Part shown: positions 8,057-15,589 of the stretch, piece after piece
Layout: each line of letters starts with the position of its first letter
How positions within the stretch are numbered: the stretch's first letter is position 1
Assembly (NCBI GenBank): GCA_964403795.1
Contig: CAYOHP010000088.1
Span: forward strand, 1-27,846
Length of the DNA: 27,846 bases
Direction of reading: 5' to 3'
From: CAYOHP01 sp964403795 [NCBI: uncultured bacterium]
GTDB taxonomy: Bacteria > Muiribacteriota > UBA6191 > CAZXTJ01
Program-made: the position numbers and the translations under genes
The notes under the pieces: generated by a model
Seen by the model: only the letters and a program-made list of their open reading frames with translations
The model's database searches: none
Told to the model about the DNA's origin: nothing

Positions 8057-9037
8057 TCAGCCCCGGCGGGCCTCGATCAGGTTCCGCCGCTCCGAGAGCT
8101 TGTCCCGGATCGAGGCCAGGCGCTTCTTGGCGAGGCCGAGGTCGGCGGCGACAGCGTCGGCCCCGCCCCCGGCCTTCTCGACCAGCAGGCCCGAGAGGGT
8201 CGCCAGTTCGGCGGCCTCGCTCGCCACCTCGGACTCGAGCCGCTCGATCCGGGCCCCGTCGTCGTCCCCGGGCGCTCCGAAGGGCACTCCCGCCTTGCGC
8301 ACCCGGGCATCGCCCTGGGGGGCGTTCTGGACCTCCTCCCGGAGCGCGAGGAGATCCCCGGCCAGGTCCGAGACCGGACCCGAGCCGGCGCCCTCGAGCC
8401 GCCTGGCCGCGCTGTCCAGGCGCTCCCGGGCCGAGGCCAAGGGGACGATCACCCCCCGGGAACCGCGCAGGACCCGGCTCACGGTGTCCCAGAGCAGGTA
8501 GAGGACGACCAGCGCCACCAGCAGCCCGGCGATCCACCAGGGCTTGGCCTCGTTCTCGAGCCGGATGACCTCGACATAGGACCAGAGGCGGGCTCCGTCC
8601 CGACTGCGCACCATCGAGAGGCGCAGCTCCATGCTGTGCTCGGTGGGGGAGGACTTCGTCTCGACCCGGCCCATGATCAAGGCCTCGACCCCGGGGACCT
8701 TGACGGTCACTGCCGAACGCTCGTCCACGAAGGCGAGCTTCCCGAACTCCTCCTCCTGGAACTGGGCCTTCAACTGGTCGCGGGCCTGGACTTCCACCAC
8801 GCCTGCGGACCGGAAGGCGGCCTCGACCACATGGATCGCGATCTCGCCGTCGGGATCCCCGGCGAGCGGCAGCACCGCCACCCGCCGCACGTCGTCGACC
8901 TTGGGGAAGGTCTCCTCGAGGCTGGCGGAGAGCTTGGTGGCTCCCTGGCGCAACAGCTCGCCGGGCATGGCGCGGGCATTGGCGGCCCAGGCGACGCCGA
9001 GCCCAAGGACCAGGATCCAGGTTCGAGAGAGCTTCAA
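8057..9037 (-). CDS. FlgO/CsgG/TolB-N-like membrane-anchored protein
   Basis: A 326-residue exported or membrane-anchored protein. It has a signal peptide (about 1-23, ending ANARA) and then a domain (about 48-160) resembling the FlgO/CsgG/TolB N-terminal fold. In that domain VRRVAVLPLAGD is the first strand, followed by a helix (IAIHVVEAAFRS), a strand (GVVEVQARDQL) and VEALIMGRVETK. A single membrane helix at about 167-184 (WWIAGLLVALVVLYLLW) leads into a coiled-coil C-terminus (about 200-326). The start is a TTG at 9037: it has GGGGAGGA six bases upstream and gives a clean signal peptide, whereas longer in-frame starts add Pro/Gly-rich nonsense. It is last in the six-gene envelope set, separated by 137 bases from the FlgT-like gene. 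Its specific function is unknown. Confidence 0.75.
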   Translation of the reverse strand: MKLSRTWILVLGLGVAWAANARAMPGELLRQGATKLSASLEETFPKVDDVRRVAVLPLAGDPDGEIAIHVVEAAFRSAGVVEVQARDQLKAQFQEEEFGKLAFVDERSAVTVKVPGVEALIMGRVETKSSPTEHSMELRLSMVRSRDGARLWSYVEVIRLENEAKPWWIAGLLVALVVLYLLWDTVSRVLRGSRGVIVPLASARERLDSAARRLEGAGSGPVSDLAGDLLALREEVQNAPQGDARVRKAGVPFGAPGDDDGARIERLESEVASEAAELATLSGLLVEKAGGGADAVAADLGLAKKRLASIRDKLSERRNLIEARRG

Positions 9038-9134
9038 GGCGGTCCTCCCCGGGAGGTCGTGGGTAGCCCGAGGGGGGCCGGCGCTCGTCTCCGGTCCGGC
9101 GCCCACGGGTCTTCCCTACGGTACATGGTCGGGA

Positions 9135-9156
9135 GGCTCGCCGCGAGTCGGGAGCC
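9135..9156 (-). terminator. Weak intercistronic stem-loop
   Basis: Just after the FlgT-like stop the transcript can form a 5-bp outer stem (GGCTC with GAGCC) and a 3-bp inner stem across a single-base bulge. There is no U-tract. It may partly separate expression of the FlgO-like gene from the genes before it. The rest of 9038-9174 shows no convincing promoter; a TACCGT near 9117-9122 (- strand) lacks a -35. Confidence 0.25.
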
Positions 9157-9174
9157 GGCCGGGTTCACAGTCTC

Positions 9175-11043
9175 TCACCGCGCGACCTGGAGGATCCGGT
9201 GGACCCTGGTCTCGTCCTTCTTGGGGACCTCGACCCGGAACGGGGCATCGAGATGCCCGGCCGCCACCAGCCTGAGGTCGTAGCTGCCGGCGGCGATCCG
9301 CATCTTCTCCGCCGGGGTCACCCCGAGCTGTTCCCCGGTCTCGCTGACGATGGCGGCTCCCGGCGGCTCGCTGGTGACCGTCAAGTAGCCGAGCCCGGCC
9401 TGGGTCGGCGCTTTCGGGAGGTCGAGGGAAATCCGCTCGCCTCGGCTCGCATCCAGCCGGAAGCGGTGCTCGACCTGTTGGTGCTTCTCGAGCGAGGCCC
9501 GCAAGGTGTGATCCCCGGCGGGGACCCGCCGCAGCGAGAGAGGGGAGCGCCCGATGAAGAGGTCGTCGAGGAAGAGGCGGGCACCGTCCGGGCGGGTGGC
9601 GAGATCCAGGCTGCCGGCTGCGGCTAGCACCGCCGGTCCGGCCGGCTCCGCGGGACTCGAGGCGGAGAGAGGAGGCGGAGCTATGGAACGGATCGGGGTT
9701 CCTCCGGTTGGCCCGGAGGTACTGCCTTGACCCGTGGATCCGGTCACCGCCGGGAGGACCGGCGTGGGGTTCGACGGCCCTCCCGCGGGAGGGCGCGGCG
9801 GCGTCCCGGGCCCGGGTCGGCTGGACGCCGCCGGATCCGGCGAGCCCACCGGAGGGAGGACCACCGGCAGGGGATCGGATCCGGGTCGGATCCCGGCTCC
9901 GGTGGGGCCGCCAGGGGGCGCGGTCGCCGCCCGGACCGCTCCGGGATCGAAGCCGAACCGGAGCTCGGCCCCGCTGGCGGAATGGAGCACCAGGCCGGCG
10001 GCGTTGAGGTCGGGATAGGCGGCCATCAGGAAGGCGGTCGGCGAGAGCATCGAGCCGAGGTCGAACCAGCCGCCCCGCGGTCCGGTCTGGCGCATGGTCA
10101 GGGCGGTGACGCCGGGCTGGGAGGAGAGCGTCTTCAGGACCTCGACCGTGGCCCCGGGGCTCCGCTCCAGGCCGTCGACCAGGATCCGGAGGCCGTGGTG
10201 GCCGCGGGCGGCGTCCTCGATCAGGGCCGCCGCCAGCTTGCCCGGGAGGCTCTGGGCCGCTTCCCCGGCCAGCGACCGGGCCAGGGTCCTAAACAGCTCG
10301 TTCTCGGCCCGGTCGCTGCGTTCCTTCTCGATCCGCTCGGTGAAGAGCACCCGTCCCTCGGGATCGAGGGCGCTCGCCAGCAGGGTGCCGCGGCCCTTCT
10401 CGACATCGACCGAGTAGAGCCGACTCCGGCCCAGGTTCTCGATCCGGGCCATGACCTCGAGCTGGACGTCCAGGGACCCTTCCCGCCTCACCGACGTGGG
10501 GGTCCTGGCCATCACCGCGAGCCCGGTCTTGCCGAGGTCGCGGGCGAGATCGAGTTCGAGGCCGGCGGCGATCTCGGGCAGCGGACCGCCTGGACCCATG
10601 ACCTCGACCCGGAGACCCAGGGTCTTGCCCTGCAGGGCGGCGACCCGCTCCACCGAGAGTTCCTCCCCTGCACCCGGATCGAAGACCTTGGCCCGGATCC
10701 GGATCCGGTAGCCGAGCGGATCGGGGCCCTCGGAGACCACCCGGTAGTCGCGGACCGCGCCCCGCACCCGGGTCACCAGCTTCTCCTCGAAGCGCTGGAA
10801 GGACTCGTCGGTCCCGTCCCCCTCGGCGAACCGGTCCTCCTGGACCGTCTTCGAGTCGAGGCGGACCCCGAGACCCTGTCCGATGGCCTCCCGGAAGGCG
10901 GCGTCCAGGGCCGCCAGCCGGTGCGGGCCGACGCCCTCGGCGGTCACCTCGGTACCGCGGTCGTCGCTCCCCCTGGCCATCCCCGACCCGGGGACGGACA
11001 GGAGGAGCAGCAACAGGGCGGCGGCGAAGGAAGAGTGACGCAC
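9175..11043 (-). CDS. FlgT-like exported protein with two C-terminal PEGA domains
   Basis: A 622-residue secreted envelope protein with a signal peptide (1 to about 25). A FlgT-N/LPP20-type domain (about 31-122) shows VTAEGVGPHRLAALDAA, GLGVRLDSKT and a final YRIRIRAKV strand. The middle region (about 130-370) resembles the TolB-N-like core of FlgT. A Pro/Gly/Ser-rich linker (about 375-475) leads to two PEGA repeats: about 477-545 (TRPDGARLFLDDLFIGRSPL) and about 553-622 (TSEPPGAAIVSETGEQLGVT). PEGA domains are surface or periplasmic beta-sandwiches. I chose the GTG at 11043, because GGAGG lies eight bases upstream; the GTG three codons earlier abuts its RBS. It lies between the FlgP-like and FlgO-like genes, and no flagellar genes are present. 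Confidence 0.8.
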   Translation of the reverse strand: MRHSSFAAALLLLLLSVPGSGMARGSDDRGTEVTAEGVGPHRLAALDAAFREAIGQGLGVRLDSKTVQEDRFAEGDGTDESFQRFEEKLVTRVRGAVRDYRVVSEGPDPLGYRIRIRAKVFDPGAGEELSVERVAALQGKTLGLRVEVMGPGGPLPEIAAGLELDLARDLGKTGLAVMARTPTSVRREGSLDVQLEVMARIENLGRSRLYSVDVEKGRGTLLASALDPEGRVLFTERIEKERSDRAENELFRTLARSLAGEAAQSLPGKLAAALIEDAARGHHGLRILVDGLERSPGATVEVLKTLSSQPGVTALTMRQTGPRGGWFDLGSMLSPTAFLMAAYPDLNAAGLVLHSASGAELRFGFDPGAVRAATAPPGGPTGAGIRPGSDPLPVVLPPVGSPDPAASSRPGPGTPPRPPAGGPSNPTPVLPAVTGSTGQGSTSGPTGGTPIRSIAPPPLSASSPAEPAGPAVLAAAGSLDLATRPDGARLFLDDLFIGRSPLSLRRVPAGDHTLRASLEKHQQVEHRFRLDASRGERISLDLPKAPTQAGLGYLTVTSEPPGAAIVSETGEQLGVTPAEKMRIAAGSYDLRLVAAGHLDAPFRVEVPKKDETRVHRILQVAR

Positions 11044-11080
11044 GGTTCGCACCTCCTCGAAGAGGTCCTCAGAGGACCAG
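11043..11080 (-). promoter_or_regulatory. RBS-sequestering intercistronic structure
   Basis: In the mRNA the RBS GGAGGT of the FlgT-like gene (within 11051-11056) can pair with ACCTC 6 bases upstream (11062-11066). A second mini-hairpin, GTCCT/AGGAC, encloses the TGA of the preceding gene. A ribosome ending at that TGA would melt both, which suits translational coupling. Confidence 0.4.
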
Positions 11081-12280
11081 GATCACCCGGAGCTTGGCCA
11101 GGGCCTCGCTGGCGCCGGCAAGCTTGGCGGCCTCGCCAGCCGCGAGCACCAAGTCGGCCTTGTAGGCGCCGTCGGTGCGCCTGGCCTTGACCACCAGCGG
11201 CCGGTCACCGGCCCGGCCGAGGGTCCTCGCCTCCTCCACGCTGGCCGCGTACTGCACCGCCCCCTCGTCGTAGAGGAAGTCGTCGGAGAGGTCGAAGTTC
11301 CCGTAGAGCACCTTCCCGTCCTCGCCGAGCAGCCGGGGCCAGAGGGCCCGGTCCGCCCCCAGGCCGGTAGCGTCGACGATCACGCCGGTGGCGCTGCCGG
11401 CGGTCACCTCGGGCAGCGAGGTCTCCCGTACCGGTTCGGTGGGGGCATCGCCGTAGAGGGCCGCAGCGAGCTTGTCGTCGGCCACCATCGACGCCACCCG
11501 GCGATCGGTCGGGGAGACGCCCATCGCCGAGTCCATCCCGTCGCCGCCGGACTCACCGCCCACTCCGGTCCCACTCCCGACGGCAGCCCCGCCGCCCCGC
11601 CCGTCGCCGGTGCCGCCCTGGCCGCCGGCGGGAACCCAGCCGTCCCCGGTGCCTCCGGCACTCGGGACCTGGCCCCTGCCGTCGCCGGTCCCGCCCGAGA
11701 CCTTCCCGCCCACCCCGGATCCGGTCCCGCCGGCAGCCGGAGCGCCTCCGGTCCGGGGCCCCGGGGCATCGTCGTAGAGGTCGGCGTAGTTGACGCTCGG
11801 GAGAACCAGGGGATTGCCGGCTCCCTCGGGCTTGTCGGGATCGCTGGGGACCACGCTGGACTCCCGGAGTCCGTTGAGCGGGACCTCCATCACCACCTCG
11901 TAGACCTGGGGCGAGCCAGGGACCTGGCCCTCCCGGACCATGCGGGCGCCCTTCAAGGTGCCTTCCACCTTGGCGGTCACGGCCTCGCCGTACTCCTCGT
12001 GGTCGAGCATCTCCTTGAACGAGGTGTTCGAGTCGATGTGGATGCCCTTCAGGTACTCGAGCAGGTCGCGCTGGGCCCGGATCATGGCCATGCGCCGGAG
12101 CTGGAGCAGGCGGCGGGCATCTGGGGCCTTGGCGCTGGCCGCCAGGCCGCGGGCCCGGACCACACCCATGCGCCAGTCGGCGAGCGCCCCGTCCGCCATG
12201 TTGGCACCTTGGGCCAGGGCCGATCCCATCAGGCAGAGGCCGGCCGAGAGGCCGATTCCGGTACGGAGAACCTTGTTCAC
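11069..12280 (-). CDS. LPP20/FlgP-like exported protein
   Basis: A 403-residue protein with a signal peptide (1-23, ending GSALA). No good lipobox is seen, unlike classical LPP20 lipoproteins. The LPP20-type domain (about 35-137) includes RRMAMIRAQRDLLEYLKGI, HIDSNTSF, VEGTLKGARMVREG and the closing strand YEVVMEVPL. A Gly-rich linker (about 175-265) holds three 13-residue repeats. The C-terminal domain (about 290-403) has GVIVDATGLG, PRLLGEDGKVLYG, PLVVKARR and KLRVILVL, which I recall as the usual partner of LPP20-type domains in deltaproteobacterial proteins. The GTG at 12280 has AAGGAG ten bases upstream and starts 19 bases after the previous gene. In Vibrio, FlgP is an outer-membrane protein encoded with FlgO and FlgT, as seen here. 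Confidence 0.8.
   Translation of the reverse strand: MNKVLRTGIGLSAGLCLMGSALAQGANMADGALADWRMGVVRARGLAASAKAPDARRLLQLRRMAMIRAQRDLLEYLKGIHIDSNTSFKEMLDHEEYGEAVTAKVEGTLKGARMVREGQVPGSPQVYEVVMEVPLNGLRESSVVPSDPDKPEGAGNPLVLPSVNYADLYDDAPGPRTGGAPAAGGTGSGVGGKVSGGTGDGRGQVPSAGGTGDGWVPAGGQGGTGDGRGGGAAVGSGTGVGGESGGDGMDSAMGVSPTDRRVASMVADDKLAAALYGDAPTEPVRETSLPEVTAGSATGVIVDATGLGADRALWPRLLGEDGKVLYGNFDLSDDFLYDEGAVQYAASVEEARTLGRAGDRPLVVKARRTDGAYKADLVLAAGEAAKLAGASEALAKLRVILVL
11579..11695 (-). repeat. Three tandem 39-bp (13-residue) repeats
   Basis: Three in-frame units, each starting GGTGDG, lie at 11695-11657, 11656-11618 and 11617-11579. They encode GGTGDGRGQVPSA, GGTGDGWVPAGGQ and GGTGDGRGGGAAV. On the + strand the core CCGTCGCCGGTGCCGCC recurs at 11601, 11640 (imperfect) and 11679, exactly 39 bases apart. 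The units form a flexible linker between the two folded domains of the LPP20/FlgP-like protein. Confidence 0.8.
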
Positions 12281-12299
12281 GTTCCGCCACTCCTTCTCG

Positions 12300-13301
12300 T
12301 CACTCGACGAACCACCAGTCGACATAGTCGGAATGCTGTCCGGAGAAGGCCCTCGGTCGAGGCACCCCGAGCCGGAACCAGGTCTCGTAGGAGAGGTCGA
12401 TGCCCGCGAGGTTCGTCCGCTTGCCGGCGTACTTGGCCATGCGACTGTACCCGTTTGCCTCGACGTCCGGCCGGCCGCCGTCCTTCTGCCAGTAGGGGTC
12501 GTCGATGTTCCACGGACCGACATCGACGATCATCACCGTGACCTGCTTGCCGGTCTTGGGGTAGCGCACGGTCACGAACTTCCCGAGCGCGGTCTTCGCA
12601 GGGAGCGCCCCGGCCAGATCTGTATCCCGCAGGTAGAAGTCTCCTCGCACCCCGGGCCCCGAGATGCGCTGGGCCTCCTCGGAGGTTCCCCAGATCTTCT
12701 GGAAGACCTGGCCGACCGCGGCACCCTTCTCGAGGGCCACCGCGTAGTCGAGGCCGCCCAGCTCCGCCAGGGTGTTCTCCCAGCGGGTCCGCGACTCGGG
12801 GGGAGGAACCACCCCGGCGGTGCGCACCGGGCGGGGACCGAGCGAGAGGGCGGCTTCGCCCTTGTCGAACGCCGCCACCTCGGCGAAGAACTCGGCCACG
12901 GTGGCGATCGGCAGGTAGAGCATTCCCTGGTAGTGGTGCAGCGGGGCGCCCAGGTCGACCTTCTGGTCCGCGAATTCGACGCCCAGGTTCTTCCCCAGGG
13001 TGAAGTCGAGGTGCTGGCCGTCGCGACGCAGGATCAGGCGGTTCTCGGCCGCCTTCCACTGGATGGTGGTGTCGAAGAGGTGAGGGAGGACGATGGCCGG
13101 CACGTACAGGCGGCCCTCGGCCAGGAAGCCGTCGAAGCCCGCGTCCCGGGTTCCGACCGGACGCCGGATCTCCCGGATCCTCACCATCGCCGGCGACTCC
13201 AGGGTGTCGCCGGGGGCCGCCACCGCGGGCCCGGCTCTCGTTCCCCAGGCGAGGAGCAGGAGCGCCAGCCCCGCCTGCCGGATCCCTGCCTCGCTCGCCA
13301 T
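12300..13301 (-). CDS. Secreted stalk (Cu-amine-oxidase-N-like) plus double-psi beta-barrel protein
   Basis: A 333-residue exported protein. It has a signal peptide (1 to about 28) and a stalk-type domain (about 62-157) with the paired strands GRLYVPAIVLPHLF and GMLYLPIATVAEFF, typical of copper-amine-oxidase N-terminal-like domains. The C-terminal domain (about 240-333) resembles expansin/RlpA-like double-psi beta-barrels: VTVMIVDVGPWNIDDPYW with Asp260, KRTNLAGIDLSYETWFRLG with Asp302, and the closing VDWWFV. Proteins with this C-terminus are usually linked to cell-wall binding or remodelling. The ATG at 13301 has GGGGAGGA six bases upstream. It lies between the kinase and the LPP20/FlgP-like gene in the same transcription unit. 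Enzymatic activity is uncertain. Confidence 0.75.
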   Translation of the reverse strand: MASEAGIRQAGLALLLLAWGTRAGPAVAAPGDTLESPAMVRIREIRRPVGTRDAGFDGFLAEGRLYVPAIVLPHLFDTTIQWKAAENRLILRRDGQHLDFTLGKNLGVEFADQKVDLGAPLHHYQGMLYLPIATVAEFFAEVAAFDKGEAALSLGPRPVRTAGVVPPPESRTRWENTLAELGGLDYAVALEKGAAVGQVFQKIWGTSEEAQRISGPGVRGDFYLRDTDLAGALPAKTALGKFVTVRYPKTGKQVTVMIVDVGPWNIDDPYWQKDGGRPDVEANGYSRMAKYAGKRTNLAGIDLSYETWFRLGVPRPRAFSGQHSDYVDWWFVE

Positions 13302-13350
13302 CCCGGTTCCTCCCCGACGCCCCCCGAGGTCGACCCTCCGGGCGCCCGTC

Positions 13351-13379
13351 ATCGTGACATGCGGCTTGGTGACGTTCAA
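13351..13379 (-). promoter_or_regulatory. Possible internal promoter overlapping the kinase stop
   Basis: On the - strand TTGAAC (13379-13374) and TGT-CACGAT (extended -10; hexamer 13356-13351) are spaced by 17 bases, upstream of the stalk/DPBB gene. The -35 overlaps the kinase stop codon. The -10 is imperfect. It would let the downstream envelope genes be expressed separately from the kinase. Confidence 0.3.
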
Positions 13380-15589
13380 CGGCTGCGGGTCGCGCTCGCC
13401 ACCGGGCGGATCCCGAGTTCGTGTCGGTGCCGGTCCCCGGGGTGGGAATCGCGGACGGTGTCGCCCCGACCCCTGGGAGACCGCCGGATGGTGCGTTGCA
13501 GGCCCGGGGAGGCGTTCCGGGCCTCCAGGGGCGTCCCATCCTGGGGCAGCCTCACGATGTCCGGTGCCCAGGCGTCGGCGCACCAGTCGAAGCCGCCCGC
13601 CAGGGTCGAGAGCAGGTCGATCCGGGCCGCTTCCGGGTGATAGCGCATGGCGAAGACCCACTCGGCTTCGGAGGGCAGCCGGATCTCCCAGTCGGGGTGC
13701 AGCCAGCCCTCGGCGTGGCCCCGGGCGGTGTAGAGCCTGCAGAAGTCGATCGCCTGGTGCCAGGTCACCCGACGGCGGGGCAGGTCCCCGGCCCTTTCCG
13801 CCTGGGGGCGCAGGGAATCGTCGGCGACCAGCGAGTCGAAGAGGGCGTTGGTCACGTGGGCCGTGGCCAGGAAGAACCCCTGCTCCAGGCTGACCCACAG
13901 GTTCTGGCGATTGGCGTTGGCCCGGCCCAGGTCGTTCGATTCGAGCCAGAGGAAGGGCTCCCCGGGCGGAAACCATGCGAGTTCGAGTCCCTCGGGAGTG
14001 AGGACCCGGGTTCCGGCGGCGAGGGTCCGGGCCGACTCGGGCGGGATCACGATCCTCGGTTCGCTCGTCGCCGGAGGGGGGGAAGGCAGGGAGGCGGGGC
14101 CCGGCACCCGGGAGGGACTCGGGGCGAGGGGAGGATCCGGGAGGGCCTGGGGAGCGGGCGGGCGACCGGTGGGAGGCGGGAACCGGCTGGCGGCGGGCGG
14201 GCCGGGCGGGGGGACGAGGCCGGGCGGGGGCGAGGGGGCGGACGAAGGCGAGGGTGATGGAGAAGGTGGCGACGGCGACGGCGAGGGGGCGGGCAAGGGC
14301 AGAGGCGAACCCGGGACCGAGGGGACGGGAGCTGGGGCCAAAGCGGGCGACGCCGACGCCGAGGGCGCTGGGGCCGGGCCCGGGCTCACAGCAGGGGGCG
14401 GAGCGGACCCGGGGAGGCGAGTGGCCGGAACGGGATCGGGAACGGTCGGTGCCGGCGCGGTCGAGAAGACCGCCGGAGCCGGCTCCGGCGGCCGGCGGAG
14501 ATCCCGGGTCGCCAGGCCGGCCAGCACCAGCAGTCCGACCGCGGCGAGTCCGGTCCCCCAAGGCCTCAGGCCCCGGTCCGGTGCCGCCCCGTCCAGGGGC
14601 CGTGGCAGCGGATCGGCGCTCGGAGCGGGCCCGGGGGCGCGTTGGCTGCCTTCCCCTGTCGGAGTCTGGCCCCGGAGTGCCGCGACCATGGCAGGGAGGT
14701 CCGGGAAGCGGTCCTCCGGCCGCTTGGAGAGAGCCCGGAGCAGGGCCGAGGCAGCCGGCTCGGGGACCCCGACGGGAAGACGGGGAGTCGCCTCCAGGAT
14801 CTGGTGCGAGAGGCCGGCTCCGGTGAACGGCGGATGTCCGGTGGCCAGCTCGTAGAGCGTGGCTGCCAGGGAGTACTGGTCGCCCCGGGCGTCGGGGCGC
14901 TCTCCCCGGAGCTGCTCGGGCGGGCAGTAGAGCAGGGTCCCGGCCGACTCGATCCCGGTCAGCCGGGTCATCGAGTCGCGAACCTGGGCGGCGATCCCGA
15001 AGTCCATCACCTTGACGATCGGGGTGCCGGTCTCGCCCGAGAACATCAGGTTGGAAGGCTTCACGTCCCGGTGCACGATCCCGAGCCGGTGGGCCGCTTC
15101 CAGCCCGGAGGCGGCCTGGATCCCGAGGTCCAGGACCTCGTCCCAAGGCAGCCGCTCCCGCTCGGCCAGGACCAGCTCCAGGGTGGGGCCGGCGACCAGT
15201 TCCATCACCAGGAAGGCGCCGGCCGGGTCCCGCTCGAAGGTGTGGAGCCGCACCACGTTCGGGTGGGTGAGCTCGAGCACGGTCATCGCCTCGCGCTTCA
15301 GGCGGGTCAAGGCGGCTTCGTTGCCCGAGAGTTCGGGCGGGAGGACCTTGATCGCCACGGGGCGGTCCTCGAGCTCGCGGTCCTCGGCCCGGAACACGAT
15401 CCCCATCCCGCCGCGGGCCAGTTCGGAGACCAAGCGGTAGCGGCCGGCCAGGGTCGTCCCCGGGGTGAGGAAGCCGGTGGTGGCGCCTTCGTGCCCGGCG
15501 GGGGCACGCCGCCGGGTCGACCGTTGCCGACCGTCCTCGGACTTGCCCGGGTCGTCACCCTTCCCGGATCCGTCCGGGGGCTGGTTCAG
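13376..15589 (-). CDS. Membrane Ser/Thr protein kinase with FGE/sulfatase-modifying-factor-like C-terminus
   Basis: About 737 residues. The Hanks-type kinase domain (about 50-308) is complete: Gly loop ARGGMG, catalytic Lys81 (VAIKV), helix-C Glu100, HRDVKPSN at 173-180, DFG at 196-198 and CPPEQ. One membrane helix at about 343-361 is followed by a long Pro/Ser/Ala-rich stretch. An extracytoplasmic FGE-like domain (about 580-737) ends the protein, with LELAWFPPGEPF, RRVTWHQAIDFCRLY, IRLPSEAEWVFAMRY and FDWCADAWAP. No ATG, GTG or TTG lies between the upstream stop and the kinase domain. A CTG at 15589 overlaps that stop (CTGA) and has GAGGT six bases upstream, so I take it as a rare CTG start. 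Automatic annotation might extend to 15784. The FGE part probably acts as a sensor or binding module. Confidence 0.85.
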   Translation of the reverse strand: MNQPPDGSGKGDDPGKSEDGRQRSTRRRAPAGHEGATTGFLTPGTTLAGRYRLVSELARGGMGIVFRAEDRELEDRPVAIKVLPPELSGNEAALTRLKREAMTVLELTHPNVVRLHTFERDPAGAFLVMELVAGPTLELVLAERERLPWDEVLDLGIQAASGLEAAHRLGIVHRDVKPSNLMFSGETGTPIVKVMDFGIAAQVRDSMTRLTGIESAGTLLYCPPEQLRGERPDARGDQYSLAATLYELATGHPPFTGAGLSHQILEATPRLPVGVPEPAASALLRALSKRPEDRFPDLPAMVAALRGQTPTGEGSQRAPGPAPSADPLPRPLDGAAPDRGLRPWGTGLAAVGLLVLAGLATRDLRRPPEPAPAVFSTAPAPTVPDPVPATRLPGSAPPPAVSPGPAPAPSASASPALAPAPVPSVPGSPLPLPAPSPSPSPPSPSPSPSSAPSPPPGLVPPPGPPAASRFPPPTGRPPAPQALPDPPLAPSPSRVPGPASLPSPPPATSEPRIVIPPESARTLAAGTRVLTPEGLELAWFPPGEPFLWLESNDLGRANANRQNLWVSLEQGFFLATAHVTNALFDSLVADDSLRPQAERAGDLPRRRVTWHQAIDFCRLYTARGHAEGWLHPDWEIRLPSEAEWVFAMRYHPEAARIDLLSTLAGGFDWCADAWAPDIVRLPQDGTPLEARNASPGLQRTIRRSPRGRGDTVRDSHPGDRHRHELGIRPVASATRSR

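Noticed and set aside
9038-9106. Longer N-terminus for the FlgO/CsgG-like gene
   Set aside because: The extension is Pro/Gly-rich, would bury the signal peptide, and lacks the strong RBS found before the TTG at 9037.
13376-13850. Kinase C-terminal domain as an active formylglycine-generating enzyme
   Set aside because: The active-site Cys pair of true FGE cannot be placed, and no sulfatase gene is nearby. The fold is widely reused as a non-catalytic binding module.
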